IMG/VR virus record: IMGVR_UViG_3300046515_000156
Span: 1-27,278 of that record
Source of the DNA: a virus
Reading direction: 5' to 3' (one strand)
Length of the DNA stretch: 27,278 nucleotides
Part shown: one piece after another, positions 21,014 through 27,278 of the stretch
How the letters are laid out: each line of letters begins with the position of its first letter
Position numbering within the stretch: the first letter of the stretch is position 1
Notes under the pieces: model-generated
The model's input: only the letters and a program-made list of their open reading frames with translations
Told to the model about the DNA's origin: nothing
Databases searched by the model: none
Program-made: the position numbers and the translations under genes

Positions 21014-23065
21014 TTAAGCGCGGGCCTTGTCGGCGAACGCGAACATTTGCTGAATAGATTTGAAGTCCGGGTGTTGCGGGTAGCGGGCATGCCATTGCGT
21101 TTCCTCGGCCGTCAGCGACTCGCCGCTGGTGATGCGGCCGTCGATCTGGAGCCAGAGGCGGTATCGGGCGGTTGGGTCGGTGGGCAATTCGAAGGCCGAG
21201 GCCTGCGGTGCAGCCAGTTGGGCGAAGCGCTGGGCCTCGGCAAGTTGTTCAGGCGACAGGTCGTACTGGCTCGACTGCGAAGCAATGACGCGCATTTCCA
21301 CGTCTTGCCCGGTAATGGTTTTGGCTTTTTTGACCAGGCGGGACAGCTGGCCGCGTTCGCGTTTCTCGCTGGCTTTTTCCAGCATGGTTTTCGGCATGGC
21401 TGGACTGGCGTTCCCGTCGAGCAGCGCCTCGCCGATCAGATCGCCCTCTAGGGAGTGGACCCAAACACGGCTAGCGTCGCGGAAGTCATAGGCCACGCGG
21501 ACCTGTTCCCCGTGGAAGCCGTCCAGGTCTTTAAGGAAGTAGGTGCCGCTGTTCCATTGCACCTGGCAACGGTGGACGGTGCGCTCGACCTGTGGCCGGG
21601 TCAGGCTCTCGACGATGTTGCTGTCAGCCAGCAATGGTTCCCAGCCCTCGGCCTCTGCCGACTTCCAAGACTCCATTGGGCTTTGGTGGCGCTTGCGCAT
21701 GGTCGCAAGGTCGCGGAACTTCGGCAGGCCACGATGTGGGCGACGGTTGTAGTCATCGAGTGCTTCTTGCAGGGCCGCGAAGAACACCGAAAATTCAGGT
21801 ACGACTGTCGGCGCGATGCCCAGGGCAAGCTGTTTACGGGACAGTTTGTGGGTCTTGGTAGCGGCCTCTTTATCCATATCGGCGCCGATATAACTGTCGA
21901 ACGTCTTGGCGAGCCGAACCAGGATGGTTTTATGGGGGCGCTCAATTACGCCGCGAGCCTGAGAGTTGTAGGGCAATGAGTGCGTGATAGTGCCGCCCAG
22001 GCGGTCGTTGACCTCGTAAACAACGGAGTTGTCAAAACCGCTGCCGTTGTCGACGTAAAACACCTTGTACATGCCGCAACGACTTACGCCGTCACGTAAG
22101 GTGTCCAGTGTGGCTAGGGTTGACTCCGCCAGGTTGACGGAGAAACCGACGATACGGCGGGTGCCCCAATCAATGACCATGGTGATTTCTGGGCGGAAAA
22201 TCTGCCCCGTCAATGGATTGATCACTTCGGCGTCAAAGGTGTGGCCGTCGGCCACCCACACGTCATTCGGCCAGAGCATGTCGGCCTGACGGCGGTTATA
22301 GGCTTTTAAGGCGTTCAGTTCGTGCGGACCCATGCGCCCTTGCTCACGTACCGACGGGCTGAGTTTTTTCAGCCAACGGCGCACCGCATGAATGCTCGGG
22401 CAAACACTGGAATTGATGTCCTGGTGCAATTGCTTGAACTGCTCATACGCAGCTTCAACACTCGGTTTCTGCGGTCGCTGGTAGTGCTTGAGGAATGCTT
22501 GCGCCCAGGTCGGGACGCTCATATCTTTTTGACGACGGGCCGGAGCTAGGCCTATTTCGCCGTGGGCGCGGTAGTCCGCCAGCCAACGCTTGAGGGTGCG
22601 CTCAGACAGGGTGCGGTCTTCGGTCTTGCGGTCGTTGGCGCGGATTACTCGCTCATTCAGATACGGACTGAGGTCGCCGGTTTTAGCCAACCCAACCAGA
22701 GTAAGGATGGCGCGGTTTTGGCTGACTACCTTGCTCATGCGTTCGATTTCACGCACGAACGCAAGGCGCGCAGTCATTACAGAAGACTGTGCATCGTTCA
22801 AGCGTGACGCTTTTTCTGAGTCACGCCCGGCTGTTACTACGTGTTTTTCAGCGACTGGTTCAACGGCGTTTTCTACGAGCGTTGCTGTCAAAAGCGCTGC
22901 CTGGGTTTCCTTTGGCAGGACCGAAAGGGTGTACTCAATGGCCTTACTGCCAAGACGCTGCTGGCCTTCCCAACGCTCACGCTTGGCGCGTATTTGAATG
23001 GCGCGCTCTGTTCCTGGCATTCCAGGCAAGCCAGCCAGCTCGCCGGCTGAATACCAATTACGCAT
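21014..23065 (-). CDS. A: DDE transposase (MuA-like)
   Basis: A 683-residue protein, close to MuA (663). The N-terminal WYSAGELAGLPGMPGTERAIQIRAKRE (about 4-30) is the Mu-type DNA-binding domain. Further DNA-binding helices occupy about 90-245. The catalytic core has Asp273 (VADGHTF), Asp339 (FYVDNGSG) and Glu375 (RGVIERPH), the DDE triad; these compare with 269, 336 and 392 in MuA. A basic C-terminal region follows. The start is the ATG at 23065, overlapping the preceding gene by 8 bp with GGGTGA upstream; the open frame extends 108 bp further but lacks family sequence. It catalyses integration and replicative transposition. Confidence 0.97.
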   Translation of the reverse strand: MRNWYSAGELAGLPGMPGTERAIQIRAKRERWEGQQRLGSKAIEYTLSVLPKETQAALLTATLVENAVEPVAEKHVVTAGRDSEKASRLNDAQSSVMTARLAFVREIERMSKVVSQNRAILTLVGLAKTGDLSPYLNERVIRANDRKTEDRTLSERTLKRWLADYRAHGEIGLAPARRQKDMSVPTWAQAFLKHYQRPQKPSVEAAYEQFKQLHQDINSSVCPSIHAVRRWLKKLSPSVREQGRMGPHELNALKAYNRRQADMLWPNDVWVADGHTFDAEVINPLTGQIFRPEITMVIDWGTRRIVGFSVNLAESTLATLDTLRDGVSRCGMYKVFYVDNGSGFDNSVVYEVNDRLGGTITHSLPYNSQARGVIERPHKTILVRLAKTFDSYIGADMDKEAATKTHKLSRKQLALGIAPTVVPEFSVFFAALQEALDDYNRRPHRGLPKFRDLATMRKRHQSPMESWKSAEAEGWEPLLADSNIVESLTRPQVERTVHRCQVQWNSGTYFLKDLDGFHGEQVRVAYDFRDASRVWVHSLEGDLIGEALLDGNASPAMPKTMLEKASEKRERGQLSRLVKKAKTITGQDVEMRVIASQSSQYDLSPEQLAEAQRFAQLAAPQASAFELPTDPTARYRLWLQIDGRITSGESLTAEETQWHARYPQHPDFKSIQQMFAFADKARA

Positions 23066-23498
23066 GGCTGTCACCCAATGCACGCTTGAGTTCGCGTGCC
23101 TTACGTCCGGCATCATCGCGCAGGCGTTCCAGCCGCCCCAGTTCCGCATTGAGTGCGTCACGACCGTAAGCAATACGCCCGCCGCGCTGTTCGGCCAGCC
23201 AGTTGGTCAGTGCGTGGCAACTGCATACTTCTTCTAACAGGGGGGCTCTGTAGAACGGCAGGTTGTGATCTGTCCGGGCCGGACTCGACCATGCATCAAG
23301 CATGTGCTTGCTTACATCGTCACCCGAGAGTCGAGACATACGAGCTGCAATTTCATAGCGGTCTAGATCTGAACCTTTAAGGATCTCGCCGATCAGTTCA
23401 CTTACCTGGGCTGCATTGTTGCCGTTACCAGGTATAGCTAGAACCGGCTGTGGGACGGAGAAGATGTCTAACGTCCGGTCGTCTTTGACTTTGCGCAT
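23058..23498 (-). CDS. Hypothetical protein between Ner and transposase
   Basis: A 146-residue protein, hydrophilic and largely helical. The first half contains AAQVSELIGEILKGSDLDRYEIAARMSRLSG. The C-terminal 45 residues look like a coiled coil (AYGRDALNAELGRLERLRDDAGRKARELKRAL). I do not recognise the family. Transposable phages of Pseudomonas often have an unnamed gene at this spot between the Ner-type regulator and transposase A. The stop overlaps the transposase start by 8 bp, so the two are probably co-translated. Confidence 0.75.
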   Translation of the reverse strand: MRKVKDDRTLDIFSVPQPVLAIPGNGNNAAQVSELIGEILKGSDLDRYEIAARMSRLSGDDVSKHMLDAWSSPARTDHNLPFYRAPLLEEVCSCHALTNWLAEQRGGRIAYGRDALNAELGRLERLRDDAGRKARELKRALGDSHA

Positions 23499-23500
23499 GT

Positions 23501-23839
23501 TTATCCCTCCGTACCTGTTTTACGGTGCCGAAGGTCATAAGCTGGGTTATGCTCTTGGCTATAAGTTGCGTTCTTCTCGGCACGTTGTGACCTGATCCGA
23601 TATGGGGTGCCGTTGGCGTTCCAACGGTCCGGCCACAAGTCGATTGGCTGAAGGCCCAGAGCCTTGGCTATCGCTCGTTCCATACGCGGGTAAGCTGTGC
23701 GTTTAGCGTTTTTAACGGCAGTGTCAGAGACGTTGAGTTCACGCGCCAACATCGCCAGCGAAGTGCCTTTGGCACGTAGCTGGTACTTGATCCATTCCCA
23801 GCGTTGGGTCGGATTCAAAGGGATTTCGGTTTTGTTCAT
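23501..23839 (-). CDS. ner: Ner/Nlp-like early repressor
   Basis: A 112-residue protein of the Ner/Nlp family. The core (about 10-75) holds a helix-turn-helix, SLAMLARELNVSDTAVKNAKR, and the diagnostic AIAKALGLQPIDLWPDRWNANG. In Mu, Ner shuts down early and repressor transcription by binding between the two promoters; this gene has the same first-in-operon place. It carries about 35 extra hydrophilic residues after the Ner core. The ATG at 23839 follows a leader of roughly 60 nt from the proposed early promoter. The next gene begins 2 bp after its stop. Confidence 0.92.
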   Translation of the reverse strand: MNKTEIPLNPTQRWEWIKYQLRAKGTSLAMLARELNVSDTAVKNAKRTAYPRMERAIAKALGLQPIDLWPDRWNANGTPYRIRSQRAEKNATYSQEHNPAYDLRHRKTGTEG

Positions 23840-23856
23840 GCCATACGTCCAGTTTT

Positions 23857-23881
23857 AACCACCGGGAAGGGTGGTTTTTTT
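23857..23881 (+). terminator. Rho-independent terminator facing the repressor gene
   Basis: AACCACC, loop GGGAAG, GGTGGTT, followed directly by a T-run on the plus strand. This is a textbook intrinsic terminator in the plus direction. No plus-strand gene precedes it, so it would stop antisense transcripts from entering the control region. In the minus (early) transcript the same hairpin lies in the Ner leader. Confidence 0.75.
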
Positions 23882-23902
23882 GGGGTGTCTAACGTCACTT
23901 AC

Positions 23903-24081
23903 GGCATAAACATAGCCGCTTTGTTCTTGGCGGTAAAGCGAAAAGCGGCATTTCGCTTTGCCGGAACCGGCATTTTTATAAGCGGTGAAGCTATGCCATT
24001 GTTTTTAAAGGCTTTAATTGGAATGCGAAATTTCGTTTTCTTTTGCGGCAGGGTTTCGTTTTCTCCTTTGGAGAAAGCGAA
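23903..24081. promoter_or_regulatory. Divergent control region with operator-like repeats
   Basis: Between ner and the repressor. GGTAAAGCGAAA (23932-23943) and TTTCGCTTTGCC (23951-23962) form a near-perfect inverted repeat. GCGAAA-like units recur at 24024-24033 (GCGAAATTTCG), about 24053-24060 and 24074-24082, the last at the repressor start codon. A longer imperfect dyad pairs GGCATAAACATAGCCGCTT (23903-23921) with AAGCGGTGAAGCTATGCC (23980-23997). These are probable binding sites for the repressor and for Ner. Confidence 0.6.
23909..23937 (-). promoter_or_regulatory. Candidate early promoter (Pe) for ner and the transposase operon
   Basis: On the minus strand TTTACC (23937-23932) and TATGTT (23914-23909) are separated by 17 bp and match the sigma-70 boxes at 4/6 each. 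The −35 box overlaps the GCGAAA-containing palindrome, where a repressor could block it. This is the best pair in the region upstream of ner, but it is a sequence guess. Confidence 0.45.
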
Positions 24082-24738
24082 ATGAGTGAGGGGCTAGCGG
24101 CGCGCATCCGAGAATGCGCTGAGATAGCCGGAAGCGGCGACGAACTTTCGCGCCTAACGGCTATACCTCGACGAACTCTGGAGTACTACCTGACGGGACA
24201 TAGGGAACCAAAGGTTGCCCGTTGCGTTGATATTGCAAAGGCCGTAGGTGTGGATATTGGGTGGCTTGCGTCAGGAGAGGGGGATAGACAGAGGGGCATG
24301 GTTGCTGCGGCACCTGACGAGAGTGCGTATGTCTACGTGCCTCTGTACGACGCCTATTGCAGCGGTGGGCATGGATCGTGGAACGATGGGGCGAAGGTAC
24401 TGACTATGCTCGCTTTTACGGCCTACTCGCTTCGTAAGAAGGGCTTGGAGCCATCCAGGCTTTCTGCTATCCGAGTAGACGGCGACTCGATGCTCGGGCT
24501 TTTGAACGACGGCGATACGGTTGTCATTGACCACGGCCGCAACACCCTTGAGGGTGAGGCTGTCTACGTCATCCAGTTGGATGACCATCTCTACGCCAAG
24601 AGGCTTCAACGCCAGTTCGACGGCTCGATCCACATCATCAGCGAGAACAAGGCCTACAGAGATATGATCGTGCCCAAGGAAAAGCTGAATGATCTGCGGA
24701 TCATTGGCCGCGTTGTATGGGCTGGTGGCTGGATCTAG
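24082..24738 (+). CDS. c: Prophage repressor with LexA/S24 peptidase domain
   Basis: A 218-residue protein. Residues about 5-62 form an N-terminal helix-turn-helix (DELSRLTAIPRRTLEYYLTGH, 20-40). The C-terminal half is an S24 peptidase domain with Ser136 (VDGDSM) and Lys173 (YAKRLQR) as the likely catalytic pair, so RecA-stimulated self-cleavage and SOS induction are expected. Self-cleavage would fall near residues 89-98 (YDAYCSGGHG). The ATG at 24082 is preceded by GGAGAAAG; 13 upstream in-frame codons are probably untranslated. It is the only plus-strand prophage gene and points toward the prophage end, as Mu c does. Confidence 0.93.
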   Translation: MSEGLAARIRECAEIAGSGDELSRLTAIPRRTLEYYLTGHREPKVARCVDIAKAVGVDIGWLASGEGDRQRGMVAAAPDESAYVYVPLYDAYCSGGHGSWNDGAKVLTMLAFTAYSLRKKGLEPSRLSAIRVDGDSMLGLLNDGDTVVIDHGRNTLEGEAVYVIQLDDHLYAKRLQRQFDGSIHIISENKAYRDMIVPKEKLNDLRIIGRVVWAGGWI

Positions 24739-24957
24739 TCACACCGCTATCGGTGCCAAAGAGCCTGTTAAATTGGGGCGCACTGCTCAAGACTGATTGA
24801 TTTTGGTCTTGCAGCTCTTTGGCATCGTTCTTGAGCCGCCCCGTAGTGGATGCTCCCCGCAACGCCCCGTCTTGTCGGGCTCATCACGAATTGTCCTGCT
24901 TAATCCAGCTTCTTCCCACCAGATCCTCCCCAGTGCCAAAGCTGCCACTAACCCACA
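24739..24957. repeat. Prophage genetic left end with three transposase-binding-like repeats
   Basis: A 219-bp non-coding end. A GTGCCAAAGAGC-type unit occurs at 24753-24764 (plus), 24814-24825 (inverted, ATGCCAAAGAGC) and 24933-24943 (plus, GTGCCAAAGCT), the last 14 bp from the inferred terminus. Mu-type ends carry three transposase sites, so these are likely L3, L2 and L1 analogues. The terminus is set at 24957, reading TGTGGGTTAG inward. The 5-bp target duplication, if present, would be GATCA (24958-24962); the opposite end is not in the window to confirm it. Confidence 0.7.
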
Positions 24958-25491
24958 GATCAGACGCTGGTCGTCGAGGCGCTGGCGTGTCATCACGGTG
25001 AGCGATTGCGGGGTTTCCCGTGGGGTCAGGTTCAGGCGCGTCGAGCTGCTGGACGATTGCGTGGTGTAGGAACCGGTGCCCTCGGTGGTCGAACCCGGCG
25101 CCTTGCCGGAGATGGACACGGTGCTCAGTTGCAAGGCGCCGCCCGCCGGGCGTGGTTCCAGCGAATAGTTATTGCCGCTGCCACGCACGGCTTGCAGGTC
25201 GCTGCTGCTGAGCAGGATTGCCAGGCCGCTGTCCAGGTCATGGCGCCCATGCAGGCCGGGGCTGGTCTTGCCGTCGGTGAGCGCCGCCGGGTAGGACAGC
25301 AGGATCTGGCTGGCCTGGCCGAACCGGTTGAGTGCGCCGGCCAGCGAACCAGCCGGGATGTCGAAGTCGATCTGCGGCGCGGCCTGCACCCAGGCCGACG
25401 CCAGCAGCAACGGCGTGGCGAGCGTGAGCGTGGCGATGCCTTGCATGACCGCAAGGGCCAGTGATGTTTTCAACGTTGTGCGTGGCTGCAT
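24787..25491 (-). pseudogene. TonB-dependent siderophore receptor (FecA/FpvA-like), disrupted by the prophage
   Basis: Codons 1-178 (25491-24958) encode the start of a transducer-type receptor. They comprise a signal peptide (about 1-38, cleaved after VQAA), an N-terminal signalling (STN) domain (about 40-115, FDIPAGSLAGALNRFGQASQ), a TonB-box-like segment near 122-128, and the first plug residues ending MTRQRLDDQRL. At TGT (24957) the frame enters prophage DNA exactly on a codon boundary and continues 56 codons to a stop at 24787. The beta-barrel is lost; the remaining receptor sequence should lie beyond the other prophage end. The truncated product could be exported but cannot transport. 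The ATG at 25491 follows GGGGAAACAGGC. Confidence 0.9.
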
Positions 25492-25573
25492 GCCTGTTTC
25501 CCCAGTGAAGGTAGTGTCTGGGAATACAAGTCTCGTGAGATCGGCAAACGGCTCACTTTGCCGCAAAATAAAT

Positions 25574-26524
25574 TCACACGAGGTGCTGGCGCGGCTTGAG
25601 GGTGACCCAGAACCGCGTGAAATGCTGCACATCCAATTGCAGGGTCTGCGCCAGGGCGGCGAGGATGCGGTCGGTGTCGGCCAGCGGGTAGGTGCCCGAC
25701 ACCCGCAGGCCGCGCACCGCCGGATCACAGGCCAGGCGCCCGCGCCGATAGCGGCTCAATTCTTCAAGGAAGTCCTCCAGGCGCATGCCCTGGGCGACGA
25801 TCATGCCGCCGCGCCAGGCCAGCTCGCCGTCCCGTTGTGGGCGACGGGCGAGCACGGTGTGGGCATCGAAGCTGATCAGTTCGCTGGGCTGCAACACCAG
25901 GCTGCGCGACGGGATCTGCACCGACAATGCGCCCTGGTCTGCGCCCAGCTGGGTGAAGCCGTCACGCTGACGCACGCTGAAACGTCCGCTGACCGCGCGG
26001 GTCAGGCCTTCGGCGGTCTGCACCCACAGCGGGCGGCTGTCGGCGGGGTTGGGGTCCACGAGGATTTCGCCGCGCAACAGGTGGATCTGGCGCCGCTCGT
26101 GGGTGTATTGCACGTCGATGGCGCTGTCGGTGTTCAGTTGCACCTGGGTGTTGTCCGCCAGATCGATGCGCCAGCGCTCGCCGACGGTGGTGCTGTAGTC
26201 GCTGGTCCAGTGTTGCAGCAGTTCGCTGTCTTTGGCGCTCCACGCCGTGGCGCCCGCCACCATCAGCACGGCGAGGTGCTTGACCACCTGGCGACGAGAC
26301 AAGGCCGGCCGCAATGCAGCGCTGACCAGGGCCTGATGCGCCGGCGCGCGCACGTCTTGCATGCGCTGGAAAAAGCGTTGGGAATGCTGCCAGGCCAGTT
26401 CGTGGGCCGGGTCTTGTTCGCGCCAGCGCTGGCATTGCGCACGGGTTTGCTCACTGACGTCGGGCGCCTGCAATTCCAGTTGCCAATGCATCGCCTGCTC
26501 GGCGGCTTCCAGGGACAGCGTCAT
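25574..26524 (-). CDS. FecR-like anti-sigma/sigma regulator
   Basis: A 316-residue inner-membrane regulator, the usual length. The N-terminal cytoplasmic part (about 1-75) has the FecR anti-sigma pattern (QAMHWQLELQAPDVS, CQRWREQDPAHELAW). A membrane segment lies about 82-97 (VVKHLAVLMVAGATAW). The periplasmic FecR domain (about 110-215) contains GERWRIDLADNTQVQLNTDSA and IHLLRGEILVD; the C-terminal STN-like part (about 235-316) would contact the receptor's signalling domain. It overlaps the sigma gene by 4 bp (ATGA) and its partner receptor directly downstream is broken, so it has probably lost its signal input. Confidence 0.93.
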   Translation of the reverse strand: MTLSLEAAEQAMHWQLELQAPDVSEQTRAQCQRWREQDPAHELAWQHSQRFFQRMQDVRAPAHQALVSAALRPALSRRQVVKHLAVLMVAGATAWSAKDSELLQHWTSDYSTTVGERWRIDLADNTQVQLNTDSAIDVQYTHERRQIHLLRGEILVDPNPADSRPLWVQTAEGLTRAVSGRFSVRQRDGFTQLGADQGALSVQIPSRSLVLQPSELISFDAHTVLARRPQRDGELAWRGGMIVAQGMRLEDFLEELSRYRRGRLACDPAVRGLRVSGTYPLADTDRILAALAQTLQLDVQHFTRFWVTLKPRQHLV

Positions 26525-27036
26525 GGTTGCTGGCTGTCCAGCAGGATGCATTGCGCGCCGGCCTTGATGATGTAGCGCTTGACCGTGGCGATGCTGGCGC
26601 CGAGGCGCTCGGCAATCTCGCCATGGCTGAGGCCATCGAGCTGCGACCACAGGAACGCCTGACGCACCGGCAAGGCCAGGCGGCTGAGCACTTCGTCGAG
26701 GGCGGTGAGGGTTTCCAGCAGGATCCATTGGGTTTCGGCGCTGGGGGCGGATTCTTCCGGCAACAGGGCCAGGGCCTGCAAGTAGGCGCGCTCCAGCTTT
26801 TGCCGACGGAAGTGGTTGGACAGCACGCTCTGCGCCACCTTCGCCAGAAAACTGCGCGGCGCCTGCACCTCGATCGCCTGATTCTTCGCCAGCAGCCGCA
26901 GGAAGGTGTCCTGGGCCAGGTCCGCGGCACTCTGCGAGCAATTCAGGCGACGCCACAGCCACTGCTGCAACCAACGGTGTTGCTGCTGGTACAGGGTGGC
27001 CAGGTCAGTAGGGCTTACCGCAGGAGTCGAAGACAT
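26521..27036 (-). CDS. FecI-like ECF sigma factor
   Basis: A 171-residue sigma factor from the ATG at 27036 (or 176 residues from a TTG at 27051; neither has a clear ribosome site). Region 2 covers about 15-80 (DLATLYQQQHRWLQQWLWRRL, DLAQDTFLRLLAKN, PRSFLAKVAQSVLSNHFRR). Region 4 covers about 110-165 (LDEVLSRLALPVRQAFLWSQLDGLSHGEIAERLG), with the helix-turn-helix HGEIAERLGASIATVKRYI. It would direct RNA polymerase to the siderophore receptor gene when FecR signals. A Fur box over its promoter implies iron repression. Confidence 0.94.
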   Translation of the reverse strand: MSSTPAVSPTDLATLYQQQHRWLQQWLWRRLNCSQSAADLAQDTFLRLLAKNQAIEVQAPRSFLAKVAQSVLSNHFRRQKLERAYLQALALLPEESAPSAETQWILLETLTALDEVLSRLALPVRQAFLWSQLDGLSHGEIAERLGASIATVKRYIIKAGAQCILLDSQQP

Positions 27037-27065
27037 GGGAGGCGCGCACAAAGAATGATGCGCAA

Positions 27066-27093
27066 ATGATAACGGTTATCATATGTTTCGCAA
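27066..27093 (-). promoter_or_regulatory. Fur box overlapping the sigma-gene promoter
   Basis: ATGATAACGGTTATCAT (27066-27082) is a perfect 17-bp palindrome of Fur-box type (GATAAT-like half sites). On the minus strand a −35-like TTGCGA (27093-27088) and −10-like TATCAT (27071-27066) are 16 bp apart, so the palindrome covers the −10 box. It lies 30 bp upstream of the sigma-factor ATG. Confidence 0.85.
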
Positions 27094-27105
27094 GGTGTCT
27101 GCGGT

Positions 27106-27128
27106 AGGAGCCGGGGGAGCCGGCTCCT
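27106..27128. repeat. Perfect stem-loop, REP-like or terminator
   Basis: AGGAGCCGG, loop GGGAG, CCGGCTCCT forms a perfect 9-bp stem 8 bp after the stop of the partial gene on the right. There is no T-run on either strand. Such GGAGCCGG hairpins are common between Pseudomonas genes and may act as terminators or as REP-type repeats. Confidence 0.6.
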
Positions 27129-27136
27129 GGTGTGGA

Positions 27137-27278
27137 TCAATCGTCCAGTTGTTGCGGCGCAGGCTTGCTGCCGGCCTTGGCCGGTTTGGCGCCTTTGGCG
27201 GGCGCGGGGGCCGCCGGCTCGGGTTCTGCGGCGGCGGCGGTTTCTTTTTCCGCCATGGGCATCTGGTCGATGGTGCTG
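27137..27278 (-). CDS. C-terminal end of an unidentified protein
   Basis: The last 46 codons of a gene that begins beyond the right edge. The visible residues include STIDQMPMAEKE, then a stretch rich in Ala, Pro and Lys (EPEPAAPAPAKGAKPAKA), ending QQLDD before TGA at 27137. This is a disordered tail and does not identify the protein. It belongs to the host chromosome and points toward the sigma-factor gene. Confidence 0.7.
   Translation of the reverse strand, partial: STIDQMPMAEKETAAAAEPEPAAPAPAKGAKPAKAGSKPAPQQLDD

Larger units (their letters stand above)
1..24957 (-). mobile_element. Mu-like transposable prophage (incomplete in window)
   Basis: A contiguous block of Mu-type genes in Mu order: repressor, Ner, transposase A, ATPase B, early genes, Mor, lysis, gp25-29, F, G, I, 33, T, 35-38, L, M, 41. 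The right boundary is placed at 24957, where a host TonB-receptor reading frame stops matching its family and where the sequence reads TGTGGG inward, as expected of a Mu-type end starting with TG. The other end lies beyond position 1. Sheath and tube genes indicate a contractile tail, unlike the siphophages B3 and D3112. No broken essential gene is visible, so the element may be inducible, but the tail region is mostly outside the window. Confidence 0.95.

Noticed and set aside
24742-24755. CACCG-CTAT-CGGTG hairpin after the repressor gene as a terminator
   Set aside because: The stem is only 5 bp with no T-run, and it overlaps a putative transposase-binding repeat.
25328-26575. A 415-codon open frame on the plus strand across the FecR gene
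   Set aside because: It is the antisense shadow of a high-GC gene; the minus-strand frame encodes recognisable FecR and receptor sequence, and the plus frame has no family character.
1-27278. CRISPR arrays, tRNA or rRNA genes, insertion sequences
   Set aside because: Looked for on both strands; no spaced direct-repeat array, cloverleaf-forming sequence, rRNA core or IS transposase was seen apart from the phage transposase itself.

Overview
The window reads as Pseudomonas chromosome (high-GC, Fur-regulated FecI/FecR-type siderophore signalling genes, fluorescens-group-like codon use) carrying most of a Mu-like transposable prophage. The prophage fills positions 1 to about 24957 and continues past the left edge. 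It lies in reverse orientation, so nearly all of its genes are on the minus strand and the Mu 'left' genetic end (repressor, transposase) is on the right. The species cannot be fixed from the sequence alone.

Reading in the direction of phage transcription (right to left): the prophage end carries three copies of a putative transposase-binding repeat (24753-24943). Next come a LexA/S24-type repressor on the plus strand, a divergent control region rich in GCGAAA repeats, and a Ner-like regulator. The early operon follows: transposase A with a DDE triad, ATPase B, and a series of small, mostly uncharacterised genes including DUF3164, DUF2786, GemA and the Mor-type activator. Then come a secreted accessory protein, the lysis cassette (holin, SLT-domain lysin, Rz with nested Rz1), and the head genes gp25-26-27-28-29-F-G. 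An AT-rich HEPN-motif accessory gene separates G from I. The remaining genes are I, gp33, T, gp35-38, sheath L, tube M and the start of gp41. The head and tail order matches Mu and implies a contractile tail.

Three things stand out beyond the standard map. (1) A 68-bp element made of two adjacent hairpins occurs twice in the early operon; one stem shows two compensatory base-pair changes around an invariant loop, which points to a conserved RNA structure. (2) A 22-bp motif is shared (20/22) by the regions immediately upstream of the lysis operon and of gene I, the positions of Mu's late promoters Plys and PI. In both places an accessory gene sits just upstream of the motif and a hairpin abuts the first start codon downstream. 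(3) The accessory gene between G and I has an RxxxxH HEPN ribonuclease signature and foreign base composition, so it is a candidate anti-phage gene.

On the right, the prophage has inserted into a FecA/FpvA-like TonB-dependent receptor gene. This leaves its signal peptide, signalling domain and the start of the plug fused in frame to 56 codons of prophage DNA. The adjacent anti-sigma (FecR-like) and ECF sigma (FecI-like) genes are intact, with a 17-bp perfect Fur-box palindrome over the sigma-gene promoter. The last 142 bp hold the 3' end of an unidentified Ala/Pro/Lys-rich protein gene.
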